From Xanthomonas melonis (GTDB lineage Bacteria; Pseudomonadota; Gammaproteobacteria; Xanthomonadales; Xanthomonadaceae), in NCBI RefSeq assembly GCF_020783655.1, contig NZ_JAJGQH010000019.1, positions 42,049 through 106,048 of the forward strand: a stretch of 64,000 bases of DNA, read 5' to 3'. Below are positions 7,696-17,724 of this stretch, piece after piece. Made by a program: the position numbers and the translations under genes. Each line of letters opens with the position of its first letter. Position 1 is the stretch's first letter. The notes beneath the pieces are model-generated. The model searched no databases and was not told where the DNA came from. It saw nothing but the letters and a program-made list of their open reading frames with translations.

Positions 7696-9989
7696 CAGGG
7701 GCGCTCCGGTGCGTGCAAGGCATCGAGATAGCGTTGGCCGCCGACATCCGGCGCCACGCGCGGTTGCACGGCGGCCGGTGGGCGAACCAGCAGCGGCCAC
7801 AGCAGTGCGCGCAGGCGCTGCCGGCACGCGGCGCAAGCCGGCGTGGTGCGCAGGGTCTCCACCGCGGCGGCCAGGTCGAGCGGTCCGTCGATGGCCGTGG
7901 CGTGCGCGGGCAGCCAGCGCGCGAAGGCGTCCAGTGCGGCGCGATCGCCGCTGCCGACGGGTTCGCCCAGCGCCTGCCACAGCGCCACCGGCTGCGGATC
8001 GGCGGTGGTGCGGGGCACCAGCGCATCGGCGCCGCGGACCAGCCCGTCGCGCTTGCCGCTCATGCGCCGGCTGGGGTCGATCGGCGGCAGTTGCGTGCCC
8101 ACGCGCGCCAGGTAGATGCGCTCGGCCTGCTGCACCTGCTTGATGAAGCCCAGCGCCTTGTTGGCATAGGGCAGCGCGCGCTCGGGATGGCCCTGGCGCA
8201 ACTCGCCTTCCGATTGCCACATCTGATCCAGCGCAGCGCGCAGCAGGGCACGGGTCTGCGGGTCGAGCAGGGTGGCGGCTTCGGCGTGGTCGTGGGTGTG
8301 GCCGAATTCGGCAAGCACGTTCTCCGCCTGGCCGAAGCCGCTGCGCTCGGGCCGGCCGTTGCCGCCGCCGTGGTCGTGATCGTGGTCGTCCAGCGCGGCG
8401 GCGCCGGATTCGGCGGCATGGGCGTCATGGTCGTGATCGTCGTGGTCATGCCCGGCGTGCGCTTGAGTGTCCGAACGGGCGGCGGGTGCGCTTGGCGCAT
8501 CGGCGGTGGGCATGTCTGCGGTGGGCAGATCGTCGGCCGGCGCGGCGCTGCCGGGCGCGGCGTCGGCGTCGGCGGTGGGCGGGGCCTGGGGCGCGCCTTC
8601 GCTCTCTTCGCCCAGGAACTGGCCGTAGCGCAGCCGCAGCAGGCGCTGGTCCACGCCGATGGCGTCGGAGCGCCTGAGGAAGGTACTCGCGTCCAGGCGC
8701 GGCTTCTCCTTCAGCAGCGCCTCCGCGTCGATGATGATCTGGCGCTGGCTGCGGAAATAGGCGGGCAGGGTGCGTTTGACGCTGGCCTCCAGGCCGGCGG
8801 CCATGTTTGCTTCCGGCGGCGGCCAGCGCAGGATCACGCTGGCGCTGCGCGCTTCCTGCGGGCCGGGTTGGCGGGTGTCGTGGACGATGAGCTGGGCGAT
8901 CAGGTCGTCGCCCGCAGCCATGCCCAGCGCCTGTGGCTGCACGGTGGCGGCGAAGCGGCGGCGGTTGGCGGGGCCGCTGCCGGTGAGCGTGCGGCGCTGG
9001 GTGGTGAAGGTGATGTTCTCGCCGCTGCCCTGGGCCAGGGTCAGCCGCAGCTCGGCGTTGGCGGCCACCGCATAGTCGTCGCTGGCCTCGAACTGCAGCA
9101 CCCAGCCGCGATCGCCGGTGGGTGCCGGTGTCCACAGCACCAGGCTTTGTTCGGGCGCCAGCACCCGCACCTGCGGCGGGCGGTCCGGCAGCACGTCCAG
9201 CCGGTGCAGCGTGCCGTCGGCCGGTGCGCCGTCGATCAGGATGCGATACAGCGCCGGCTGCAGGGCCAGCCACTGGCCGTGCCAGTGGTCGGAGCGGCCC
9301 TGCCGGGTCAGCGCGACCAGGCGGCCGTCGCCGAGCCGCAGCGCCACCGTGCGCGCGGCAGGGCCGACCTGCAGCTGCCAGTCCAGCCGGGTGCCGGCGG
9401 GCACCCGGGCGTCCAGGCCGGGCAGCCGTGCGGCCGGCAGGCCGGTGTAGGCCGGCGGCGTGCTCTGCAGCCGTGCCTGCCGCAGCGTGGGCCCTGCGCC
9501 GATGGCACGGGCGGCGGCGCGGTCCACCTTTTCCGCTGGCGGCAACACACGCGATGGCCATAGCAGCAGCGTGGCGCAGACCAGCACGCCCAGTGCGCTC
9601 CAGGGCCCGGCGCGCCGCCACGGCCAGGCTGGGCGCAGGTCGCGCGGGGTGCTGCGCAGGCGCTGCTCCAGTCGCTGCCGCTGCAGCGCCTGCAGCGGGC
9701 CGAGCCGATCGGTGGGCACGAACAGCAGATCGCTGCTGTCTTCCAGCTCCGGCGCACGGTCCAGCCGGCGGATCAGCCAGGCCTGGTCCAGCCGGCGTGC
9801 CGCCTGCAGCGCCACCGCGGCCAGCGCCAGCAGGCCTGCAAGCAACAGCGGAACGAGCGCGGCCTGCATCTGCAGACGCCAGGCCAGCACCGCCGGCAGC
9901 ACCGCCAGCGGCAGCCCGAACAACAGCACGCCGGATGCCGTGCGCCGGCGTGCGGCCTGCCACGCGCGCTGCAGCTGTGGCGTGCTCAT
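7695..9989 (-). CDS. DUF4175-type membrane protein with a His/Asp-rich stretch (764 aa)
   Basis: The N-terminus has two membrane hairpins (GVLLFGLPLAVLPAVLAW and PLLLAGLLALAAVAL) and a third segment near residue 135 (ALGVLVCATLLLW), followed by a large soluble beta-rich region and helical segments, as in the DUF4175 family. A striking feature at residues about 509-540 is a run of HDHD repeats, a likely metal-binding or flexible linker. A CAACR motif near the C-terminus could also bind a metal or form a disulfide. The start codon overlaps the stop of the upstream BatA-type gene and the stop overlaps the downstream start, so it is embedded in a coupled operon. Confidence 0.75.
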   Translation of the reverse strand: MSTPQLQRAWQAARRRTASGVLLFGLPLAVLPAVLAWRLQMQAALVPLLLAGLLALAAVALQAARRLDQAWLIRRLDRAPELEDSSDLLFVPTDRLGPLQALQRQRLEQRLRSTPRDLRPAWPWRRAGPWSALGVLVCATLLLWPSRVLPPAEKVDRAAARAIGAGPTLRQARLQSTPPAYTGLPAARLPGLDARVPAGTRLDWQLQVGPAARTVALRLGDGRLVALTRQGRSDHWHGQWLALQPALYRILIDGAPADGTLHRLDVLPDRPPQVRVLAPEQSLVLWTPAPTGDRGWVLQFEASDDYAVAANAELRLTLAQGSGENITFTTQRRTLTGSGPANRRRFAATVQPQALGMAAGDDLIAQLIVHDTRQPGPQEARSASVILRWPPPEANMAAGLEASVKRTLPAYFRSQRQIIIDAEALLKEKPRLDASTFLRRSDAIGVDQRLLRLRYGQFLGEESEGAPQAPPTADADAAPGSAAPADDLPTADMPTADAPSAPAARSDTQAHAGHDHDDHDHDAHAAESGAAALDDHDHDHGGGNGRPERSGFGQAENVLAEFGHTHDHAEAATLLDPQTRALLRAALDQMWQSEGELRQGHPERALPYANKALGFIKQVQQAERIYLARVGTQLPPIDPSRRMSGKRDGLVRGADALVPRTTADPQPVALWQALGEPVGSGDRAALDAFARWLPAHATAIDGPLDLAAAVETLRTTPACAACRQRLRALLWPLLVRPPAAVQPRVAPDVGGQRYLDALHAPERP

Positions 9990-11170
9990 GGCGCCGCGTT
10001 CCGGCGGGGTGCGGTGGCCAGCCAGCGCTCCAGGGCGAACAGCAGCAGCACCAGGCCGATCAGCCACGGCGCCAGCGACTGCGGCGGCACGCGCAGCCGG
10101 ATGGCGGCGCCACGCTGCGGGGACTGGGTCTGCGCCGGCGCGGTCTGCGGATTGGGGGGCGGCTGCAGCGCGGTACGCAGGCGGGCAGGGAAGTCGGCCT
10201 CCAGCACGGCGGGCAGGTGCTGCGGTTCCAGCGGCGCGCTCCAGCGCAGGAGGCGGCCGCGGCCCAGCGGCGCGGCGTCCAGCAGCGCGTCGCCATCGGG
10301 CTCACCCACCGCTTGCAGCGGGGCGGCCGATGCGTGCGGAACCGGCGCCTGCGCCCCCAGCACCAGCTGCCCACCGGCCGCGACCCAGGCGATGACCGAT
10401 GCGGACGGAGGGGTGGACGACAGCCAGATCACCACCGTGCCGGGTGCCCAGCGCGCGGGCTGCGCTGCCGCGGGCGTGGTCACCGGCAAGCTGCCCGGCA
10501 GCGCCCAGGCCGCATGCACGGCGCGCAGATAGCGCAACGCCGGCATGGCAGGGGTGTCGGCCACCGCCAGCAGGGATGGCGGGGCGCGGGCCGGCGCCGG
10601 CGCGAGCGGCGAGCGGCCCGGCAGCACCTGCCAGTGCACCGCACGCGCGAGTTGCACGCGTCGCGCATCCAGTGCGCCCCATTGCGCGGGCACGATCACG
10701 CTGAGCGTGGCCTCGGCCGGCAGGCCGGCATCGAGTTCGCGCAACAGGCTGCCGACCGGCTGCGGAGTGCCGAGCGTCGTGCGATCGTGGTCCGCGTTGG
10801 TGACATCGATCGGTGCAAAGCCCGGCGCCAGCCACAGCCACTGCGCATCGTCGGCATGCGGCAAGGCACGCGCCGCAGCCAGATCCACGCCCGGGCTGAC
10901 CGCGATCCGCGGACGGCTGTCCGGCCGGTCGCGCAGTGCCGGTTCGGCCAGCAGCAGCGCCAGCGCGGCCAGCAACAGCAGGCGCAGCAGCAACAAGGGC
11001 CACTCGTCCAAGCGCACCCGGTGGCGCGGGCGCGGCATCGCACGCAGCCAGCGCAGGGCGGCGAAGTCGGTGGGCCGATGCTCGCTGCGCCGTGCCAGAT
11101 GGATCAGCAGCGGCATCAACAGCGCCGCCAGCGCCGCCAGGCCGGCCGGGAAGAGCAACAGCAGGTTCAC
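9986..11170 (-). CDS. BatA-domain membrane protein (394 aa)
   Basis: The N-terminus from a GTG at 11170 reads MNLLLLFPAGLAALAALLMPLLIHLARR, then a second hairpin (WPLLLLRLLLLAALALLLAEPAL): the aerotolerance BatA N-terminal module. A Rossmann-like soluble part with VIWLSS and QLVLGAQ strands follows, and a last membrane helix (LAPWLIGLVLLLFALERWL) lies near the C-terminus. No MIDAS metal site of a true von Willebrand A domain was seen. The frame extends upstream into the DUF58 gene, but homology of the BatA type begins at the GTG, 44 bases after the DUF58 stop. The ribosome site is weak, so translation may depend on coupling. Confidence 0.7.
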   Translation of the reverse strand: MNLLLLFPAGLAALAALLMPLLIHLARRSEHRPTDFAALRWLRAMPRPRHRVRLDEWPLLLLRLLLLAALALLLAEPALRDRPDSRPRIAVSPGVDLAAARALPHADDAQWLWLAPGFAPIDVTNADHDRTTLGTPQPVGSLLRELDAGLPAEATLSVIVPAQWGALDARRVQLARAVHWQVLPGRSPLAPAPARAPPSLLAVADTPAMPALRYLRAVHAAWALPGSLPVTTPAAAQPARWAPGTVVIWLSSTPPSASVIAWVAAGGQLVLGAQAPVPHASAAPLQAVGEPDGDALLDAAPLGRGRLLRWSAPLEPQHLPAVLEADFPARLRTALQPPPNPQTAPAQTQSPQRGAAIRLRVPPQSLAPWLIGLVLLLFALERWLATAPRRNAAP

Positions 11171-11213
11171 TGCGGCACCAACCCGACGGCGTGGGCGCGG
11201 ACCAACAGCCCGC

Positions 11214-12113
11214 TCATCGGGGCGCGCCTTGCGCGAACAACTGGCGCAATGCGGCATCGGCCGGCGCATCCAGATAGTGCACGGCGTGGCGGATGCCGGC
11301 GGCCTGCCAGCGGGCCTGCCGTGCGCGTTGCGCTTCGGCAAAGCGCTGCAGATAGTCCGCGCGCATGGCCGCACCGTCGCCGAGCAGCTCCTGCCCGGTT
11401 TCCGGGTCGCGGAAGCGATGGCCACCGTCGAACGGGAAGTCCCGCTCGTCGCAGGTCAGCACCTGCAGCTGAAGCACGTCGCGACGCGCGGTGGCGAATT
11501 TCTCCAGTGCGCCGGCCAGCTCCTCATCGAAACCGTCGCCGATGGACAGCAGCAGATCGTGCACGGCGATGCGTTCCCACAGCGGCCGCAGCGCGTCCAG
11601 CCCGGGCCAGCGGCCGCCCGCGCGCAAGCCATGCAGGGCCAGCCACAGCCGGTCGCGCTGGCGACTGCCGACACCGGCCGGCACCGCGACCAGGCCGCCG
11701 CCATGCAAGGCGTACAGGCCGACCCGGTCGCCCTGCTGCAGCGCCACCTCTGCAGCACAGGCGGCCAGCGTCGCCATCGTCTGCAGGCGGGTGTGATCCG
11801 GCCGCGCGCTGTCGGCCTGCCCCGCCGAAGCGGTGGCATCGAGCAGCAGCCATAGCGTGAGCGGGCTTTCGCGTTCGGCTTCGCGCACGAAGAAGCGGTC
11901 CGAGCGTGCGTAGAGTTTCCAGTCGATCTGGCGCAGCGCATCGCCCGGCTCGTAGGCGCGGTACTGCGCGAACTCCAGCCCGGCGCCACGGCTGCGGCTG
12001 GCATGCTGGCCAACGCCATGCGTGCCCTGTGCGTGCCGCGCACGCAGCTGCAGGCCGCGCAGGCGGCTGCGCACATCGGCGGGAATCAGCGGCGGCAACG
12101 GCATCTGCGCCAC
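11214..12113 (-). CDS. DUF58 domain protein (299 aa)
   Basis: Shows the DUF58 signature YRAYEPGDALRQIDWKLYAR (residues 51-70) followed by FFVREAERE and a von Willebrand-like strand LWLLLDATASA with a partial DxSxS-type metal site (D-A-T-A-S). In characterised systems DUF58 proteins work with MoxR ATPases in envelope stress or metal insertion. No membrane segment is present, so it is probably peripheral to the BatA-type partner. The start is GTG at 12113, 7 bases after the MoxR stop; an ATG three codons later (12104) is an alternative. Confidence 0.85.
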   Translation of the reverse strand: MAQMPLPPLIPADVRSRLRGLQLRARHAQGTHGVGQHASRSRGAGLEFAQYRAYEPGDALRQIDWKLYARSDRFFVREAERESPLTLWLLLDATASAGQADSARPDHTRLQTMATLAACAAEVALQQGDRVGLYALHGGGLVAVPAGVGSRQRDRLWLALHGLRAGGRWPGLDALRPLWERIAVHDLLLSIGDGFDEELAGALEKFATARRDVLQLQVLTCDERDFPFDGGHRFRDPETGQELLGDGAAMRADYLQRFAEAQRARQARWQAAGIRHAVHYLDAPADAALRQLFAQGAPR

Positions 12114-12120
12114 GGCCCGA

Positions 12121-13113
<993 letters not shown>

Positions 13114-13198
13114 GCGGCGATCTCGTTATGTGGCGACGTGCGTGGCTGGCGTGATTGAACGGTTGTGCTGACTCTGTGCGGGTTGCCTGCGCGGCCGT

Positions 13199-14125
13199 TC
13201 AGTTGGTCAGCGCGTACATCACGATGTTCACGCCGAACTTGGTGTTGTCTTCGGCCAGGAAGCGTTTGTTGCGCCAGTCGTAATCCCATTCGCAGCCATA
13301 GTCCTTGTTGCTGTAGAGCACTCCCAGCCGCCCGTCGATGTGGATGCCCTTGAGGTAATCGTGCACCAGATCGTCGCCCCAGCCATTGAGTTCGAAGCTG
13401 GTGGCCGGCGGGCCATCGGGAAACTTGAAGAACGCGCTGTACAGGCGATGGGTATTGGGCAACTTCTGCAGGGCGTGGGTGCCGAAGATGGCGCGCATCT
13501 GCGCTTCGAACGAGGTGGCGAACAAGCCGTCGATGTCGTGGTTGCAATCGTCCACGAACACGAAACCGCCACTGCGCACATAGCGTTCGAAGTTGCGCCG
13601 CTCGGCCGGATTGAACTCCACCAGCTTGTGTCCGGACAGATAGCAGAACGGCGCCTGCAGCATGCGTGGATCGGCCAGGTCGACCACATGTTCCTGCGGG
13701 TCCACCCGCAACTGCGTGTAGTCGATCAACGAGGTGATCAGGTTGGACGGCATGCGCGCATCCACATCCCAATCCCCGGAGTCGTAGCGCAACCGCGTGA
13801 ACCAGAAATCGTAGTTGCCGGCCGCACGCACCGGCCATGGCAGCGCCAGAGTGGCGACGCTACCGAGCAGCAGACCCAGGGCGTGGCGGCGGGAGGTCAG
13901 AGCCGGGACTCGGGACCCGGGACCCGGGACCCGGAGTGAGAATCTCGGTAAGACTTCGGATGGCAGTGAAGCGTTCTCGCTTTCGGCGATCAGAGAACCC
14001 GGACGTTCGCATGGCATGCAAGGCGGCAATGGCTCGGACTGCAAAGCCCCGCCGTTGCCTTCCGGGTCCCGGGTCCCGGGTCCCCAGTCCCGGCTCCTGA
14101 ACCCCGAGTCCCGGCCCCTACTCAC
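13199..14125 (-). CDS. DUF4159 protein, Tat-type signal, 5' end altered by an inverted-repeat element
   Basis: The recognisable DUF4159 domain starts at YDFWFTRLRYDSGDWDVDA and includes the FVFVDDCNHD motif. In front of it lies a twin-arginine type signal (TSRRHALGLLLGSVATLALP, cut after VRAAG), implying export. There is no ATG, GTG or TTG close to that signal. The nearest in-frame starts are ATG 14017 and GTG 14125, and the codons in between come from a repeat element (13903-14118). The GTG at 14125 overlaps the stop of tldE by 4 bases and gives 308 aa; ATG 14017 gives about 272. Either adds an unusual 45-80-residue leader before the signal. A CTG start directly before TSRR is also conceivable. 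Confidence 0.65.
   Translation of the reverse strand: MSRGRDSGFRSRDWGPGTRDPEGNGGALQSEPLPPCMPCERPGSLIAESENASLPSEVLPRFSLRVPGPGSRVPALTSRRHALGLLLGSVATLALPWPVRAAGNYDFWFTRLRYDSGDWDVDARMPSNLITSLIDYTQLRVDPQEHVVDLADPRMLQAPFCYLSGHKLVEFNPAERRNFERYVRSGGFVFVDDCNHDIDGLFATSFEAQMRAIFGTHALQKLPNTHRLYSAFFKFPDGPPATSFELNGWGDDLVHDYLKGIHIDGRLGVLYSNKDYGCEWDYDWRNKRFLAEDNTKFGVNIVMYALTN
13903..14118. repeat. Inverted-repeat-flanked element in the 5' end of the DUF4159 gene
   Basis: Both ends carry short tandem copies of GGGACCC, reading GGGACTCGGGACCCGGGACC on the plus strand from about 13905 and in inverted orientation at about 14060-14118. They flank roughly 125 bases of unique sequence. The arrangement looks like a small non-autonomous mobile or REP-like element rather than coding DNA, yet it is in frame with the DUF4159 gene. 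Confidence 0.5.
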
Positions 14126-15456
14126 ACCGCATCCGACAACGAGGTGAACGTGAAATCGCGCAGGCGCATCGGCGGAATCATCATCACGTAGCTGGATTCA
14201 TCGCCGGCCACGCGCACCGGCTTGCCCAGCTCGTCGATGTTGTTGAGCATGATCACCGGCGATTCGTTGAAACGGAAATTCTTCACCGGGTACTTGATCT
14301 GCCCGTTCTCGATATAGAACGTGCCATCGCGGGTGAGCCCGGTGAGCAGCACCGTCTGCGGATCGACCATGCGGATGTACCAGGTGCGCGTGACCAGGAT
14401 GCCCTTCTCGGTGCCGCGCACCAGCTCGGCGATGTTCTTGTCGCCACCGGCCATCAGCAGGTTGCCCGGTTCGCCGACCGCACGCTTGCCGTTCTTCTGC
14501 GCCCAATAGCGCGAATACTGCAGGTTGGCGATCTTGCCGTTCTCCACGATGGACATCTTCTCGCGCGGCAGGCCTTCCTCGTCCCACGGCATGACCGCGG
14601 CGCGCGCGTCCCACGGATCGGCGGTGATGTTCACGCGCGGGTCGTAGACCTGCTCGCCGAGCTTGTTGCCGCCGCCCTTCTTGGACAGGAAGCTGCGACC
14701 TTCGTCGGCCATGCGCGCATCGAAGTAGCGCATCATGAAAGAGATCAGCCCGGCCGCTGCCGCCGGCTCCAGGATCACGGTGTACTTGCCCGGCTCCAGC
14801 GCCTTGGCCTCGGCCGAGTCGCTGGCCTTGCGCATGGCGATGCGGATGTCCTGCTCGGCCTTGAAGTCGGCGGCATCCTTCAGGTTGCGGCCCACCCAGC
14901 CCGAGCCGCGGCCGTCTTCGGTGCGCACGGTGCAGGTGTAATCGAAGCGCGCGCCGCGCTGATAACCGAAGTTGCCCTTGCTGTTGGCGAAGGCGGTGAA
15001 GCTCTGGCCATCTTCCAGAAAACCGGCCGCGATCAGGCCCTTTCCCTTGCACGGTGCGATCGAATCGGCGGCGACCTGCGCGCGGAACGCCGGGTCCACT
15101 GCGGCGGTGGAGTCGCTGAAGGTGGGGCTGGGTTTGTAGGTCTGCTTGTCGACTGCCGGCATGAACTCCGGGTTCTCCGGCGCCAGCCGCGCCAGGTCTT
15201 CGGCACGGCGTACCACGCGTTCCAGCGATGCGTCGTCGAACGCGTTGATGGTGGCCACGCCCACGCGCTTGCCGAACGCCACCTGCACCTGCAGGTCGGT
15301 GTTGTCGACGATGCCGCTGGTGGACACGTTGTTGAGCGCGAATCGGATGTTGCCGTCGATCGAGCCGGTAAGCGTGGCGGTGCACTCGTCGGCCTTGGAC
15401 AGCTTGATGACCTTGTCCAGGATGGCCTTGGCCTGCGCTTCGGTAAGGATGCTCAT
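14122..15456 (-). CDS. TldE/PmbA-type protein, partner of TldD (444 aa)
   Basis: Member of the TldD/PmbA family (modulator of DNA gyrase superfamily). It lacks the HExxxH zinc motif, as expected of the TldE/PmbA half, and shows the family's C-terminal elements GEPGNLLMAGGDKNIAELV and GILVTRTWYIRMVDPQTVLLTG. In E. coli TldD and TldE form a heterodimeric zinc peptidase that cleaves unfolded peptides. The N-terminus MSILTEAQAKAIL has no export signal although the adjacent TldD has one. The ATG is 15 bases from the TldD stop, so the two are co-expressed. Confidence 0.85.
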   Translation of the reverse strand: MSILTEAQAKAILDKVIKLSKADECTATLTGSIDGNIRFALNNVSTSGIVDNTDLQVQVAFGKRVGVATINAFDDASLERVVRRAEDLARLAPENPEFMPAVDKQTYKPSPTFSDSTAAVDPAFRAQVAADSIAPCKGKGLIAAGFLEDGQSFTAFANSKGNFGYQRGARFDYTCTVRTEDGRGSGWVGRNLKDAADFKAEQDIRIAMRKASDSAEAKALEPGKYTVILEPAAAAGLISFMMRYFDARMADEGRSFLSKKGGGNKLGEQVYDPRVNITADPWDARAAVMPWDEEGLPREKMSIVENGKIANLQYSRYWAQKNGKRAVGEPGNLLMAGGDKNIAELVRGTEKGILVTRTWYIRMVDPQTVLLTGLTRDGTFYIENGQIKYPVKNFRFNESPVIMLNNIDELGKPVRVAGDESSYVMMIPPMRLRDFTFTSLSDAV

Positions 15457-15470
15457 GTGGGTTTCTCCTG

Positions 15471-17105
15471 TCAGCCGAGCGAGCGGGCGGTGCTGATGAC
15501 ATTGATGCCATCGAAGCGAGCGGTGGACGAACCGTGCGAAACCGCCGAGACCTGGCTCGGCTGGCCCTTGCCGTCGAAGAACGAACCGCCCAGGCGGTAA
15601 TCGCGTTGATCGGCCACGGCGCTGCAGGCGTTCCAGAATTCCGGGGTGCGGATCTGGTAGGCCACGTCCTCGAGCATGCGGGTGATGGCGCCATTCTTGA
15701 TTTCGTAGAACAGCTGGCCACCGAATTGCGCGTTATAGCGTTGCTGGTCGATGGAGAACGAGCCGTCGCCGATGATGTAGATGCCGTTTTCCACGTCCTT
15801 GATCAGATCGTTCACGCTCAGCGGCGTCTTGCCGGCGGCCAGCGACACGTTGGCCATGCGCTGGAACTGCACGCTGGACCACGAGTCCGCGTAGCAACAT
15901 CCGTCTGAAGCGGTCTTGCCGAGGATATGCGCCTGGTCGCGGATGGCCTGGAAATCCACCAGCTTGCCGTCGCGGATCAGGTCCCATTGCTTGGTCTTCA
16001 CGCCCTCGTCGTCGTACCCCACCGCGCCCAGGCTGCCGGGCTGGGTCTTGTCGGCCAGGATGTGCACCTTGTCGCTGCCGTACTGGAAGCCGGCCTGACG
16101 CTTGTCCAGCGTGGCGAAGCTGGTGCCGGCGTAATTGGCCTCGTAGCCGAGCACGCGGTCCAGCTCCAGCGGGTGGCCGACCGATTCGTGGATGGTGAGC
16201 CAGGTATGCGACGGATCCAGCACCAGGTCGTACTTGCCAGGCTTGACCGAGGGCGCCTTGAGTTTTTCCTGCGCCTGCCTGGCCGCGGCGATGGCGTCTT
16301 CCTTCATGTCGTAGGACATGCCGTAGTTCACCACGCCATTGGGCGAGACGAACTTGCCGGAGGCAGCGCCGTCCAGATATTCGTAGCCCATGCCCATCGG
16401 CGCAGACAGCCCCTCGCGGGTGCGGAACTTGCCGCTGGCCTTGTCGATGGCGGTCACGCTCATCGGCGCCCAGATGCGGTGCACGTCCTGGTCGATGTAG
16501 GAGCCATCGGTACTGGCGAAATACTTCTGCTCGTTGACCACGAACAGCATCGAATTGACGAAGCTGGCGCCGGCTGCGGTGGCGGCGGCATTGACGCCCA
16601 GCAGCAGATCCACCTTGTCCTTGATCGGCACTTCCATCGCGTTCTTCCTGATCGGCGTCTTCCAGCTGACCTCGCCCACGCCGGGGGTGGGCGCCAGCTG
16701 CACCGGCGTACCCTGCACCTTGGCGTTGGCCTTGGCGATGGCCACCGCCTGCGCCGCGGCCTTGGCCACGCCCTGTTCGGTGAGCTCGTTGGTGGCAGCG
16801 AATCCCCACGCGCCGCCCACGATCACGCGGATGCCCGTGCCGATGGACTCGGTGTTGACCACGTTCTGCACCTTGTCCTCGCGGGTGATCACGAACTGGC
16901 GCAGATAGCGCCCGATGCGCACATCGCAGTAGCTGGCACCGGCCTGCCGCGCGGCGGCCAGACCGGCATCGGCCAGGCGTTTCTTGCGGCCCACATCGAA
17001 GGGCGTCAGCAATTGCTCGGCGGCAATCGCATTGCCGAAATAGGCAGGCACGATCAGCCCGCCCATGGTCAGCCCGGTCAGGGCCAGGAAATCACGTCGC
17101 TGCAC
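15471..17105 (-). CDS. TldD-type zinc peptidase with Tat signal, paralogue 1 (544 aa)
   Basis: TldD family protein with the zinc site HESVGH (within TIHESVGHPLELDR, about residue 305) and the conserved segments GYEANYAGTSFAT and GGQLFYEI. The GTG at 17105 is the best start: GGGGAG sits 6 bases upstream and translation then opens VQRRDFLALTGLTMGG, a classical twin-arginine signal ending near AIAAEQ. The enzyme should therefore be exported folded and act in the periplasm, unlike cytoplasmic E. coli TldD. It is followed by tldE at 15 bases. A second paralogue lies 619 bases upstream. Confidence 0.85.
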   Translation of the reverse strand: MQRRDFLALTGLTMGGLIVPAYFGNAIAAEQLLTPFDVGRKKRLADAGLAAARQAGASYCDVRIGRYLRQFVITREDKVQNVVNTESIGTGIRVIVGGAWGFAATNELTEQGVAKAAAQAVAIAKANAKVQGTPVQLAPTPGVGEVSWKTPIRKNAMEVPIKDKVDLLLGVNAAATAAGASFVNSMLFVVNEQKYFASTDGSYIDQDVHRIWAPMSVTAIDKASGKFRTREGLSAPMGMGYEYLDGAASGKFVSPNGVVNYGMSYDMKEDAIAAARQAQEKLKAPSVKPGKYDLVLDPSHTWLTIHESVGHPLELDRVLGYEANYAGTSFATLDKRQAGFQYGSDKVHILADKTQPGSLGAVGYDDEGVKTKQWDLIRDGKLVDFQAIRDQAHILGKTASDGCCYADSWSSVQFQRMANVSLAAGKTPLSVNDLIKDVENGIYIIGDGSFSIDQQRYNAQFGGQLFYEIKNGAITRMLEDVAYQIRTPEFWNACSAVADQRDYRLGGSFFDGKGQPSQVSAVSHGSSTARFDGINVISTARSLG

Positions 17106-17724
17106 GGGCAACTCCCCAATAGGTCCGCGCGGTGCGCGGGTAGCGTGGTGAGGCGCAGATCGCATCTGCACGGTGTCGCCGATTCTTGCCGGGGGAAGAA
17201 TGCTCCGTCAAATGACTTTCGGCAGGGGTACGCGTTCAACCGTTGGCCCGTATGAAGCCGGTAGCCCTACCGGCTTGCGTTGATGGGCGGCGAGCGCGGC
17301 TGGCGGTGTTCGATGATCATGCTTGTACCTTGGAATGGTCACGCGACGGTGAGCGGGCAAGGACCGGTCACGATGGTCGGTGTGCATGGTTGCAAGCAAG
17401 GCATGAAGTGCGTTGCTTGAATACGGTGCGTCGGACGAGTGTACTGATGCAAGCCGAGCAACGGACAAGCTTTGGGGAGGCAACCGACCAACATTCTGGT
17501 GCGGTGTCCTTGCCGATTGCGGGACCGTGTGGCGGCATGGATGCCGCCACCGAGCCTACACGGACGTACTTGCGGCGTGTCCCGCGAGCGGTGAGGGCAC
17601 CGCACCCTCGACCAACCAGGCTGTTGACCGCATCTAAACAAGCAGGACGTCGGTAGTAGCGCTCCGACTATCTCCAGGTAAGACCGCTCTGCCAAAGACA
17701 CTGCCAACCGTTTGCTCGCAGCCC
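17106..17724. other. 619-base gap between the tldD paralogues, no supported gene
   Basis: Open frames on both strands are short and low in family-like features; the longest (plus, 17243-17656) has an Arg/Thr composition typical of a shadow frame. The only structured element I see is the perfect hairpin at 17255-17276. The promoter of tldD paralogue 1 should be here. Confidence 0.5.
17255..17276. other. Perfect 10-bp palindromic hairpin
   Basis: AAGCCGGTAG and its exact complement CTACCGGCTT are separated by only two bases. No T-run follows on either strand, so a Rho-independent terminator is unlikely. An operator or an attenuating structure in the tldD paralogue 1 leader is possible. Confidence 0.45.

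Noticed and set aside
11171..11217. A 16-codon frame starting at ATG 11217 between the DUF58 and BatA-type genes
   Set aside because: Too short, with no conserved feature; at most it could pass ribosomes on to the GTG start at 11170.
13903..14118. Repeated GGGACCC units considered as a CRISPR or direct-repeat array
   Set aside because: The units are 7 bases without spacers and occur in inverted orientation at the two ends.
17243..17656. 137-codon plus-strand frame between the tldD paralogues
   Set aside because: No ribosome site, an Arg/Thr-rich composition and no family-like motifs.
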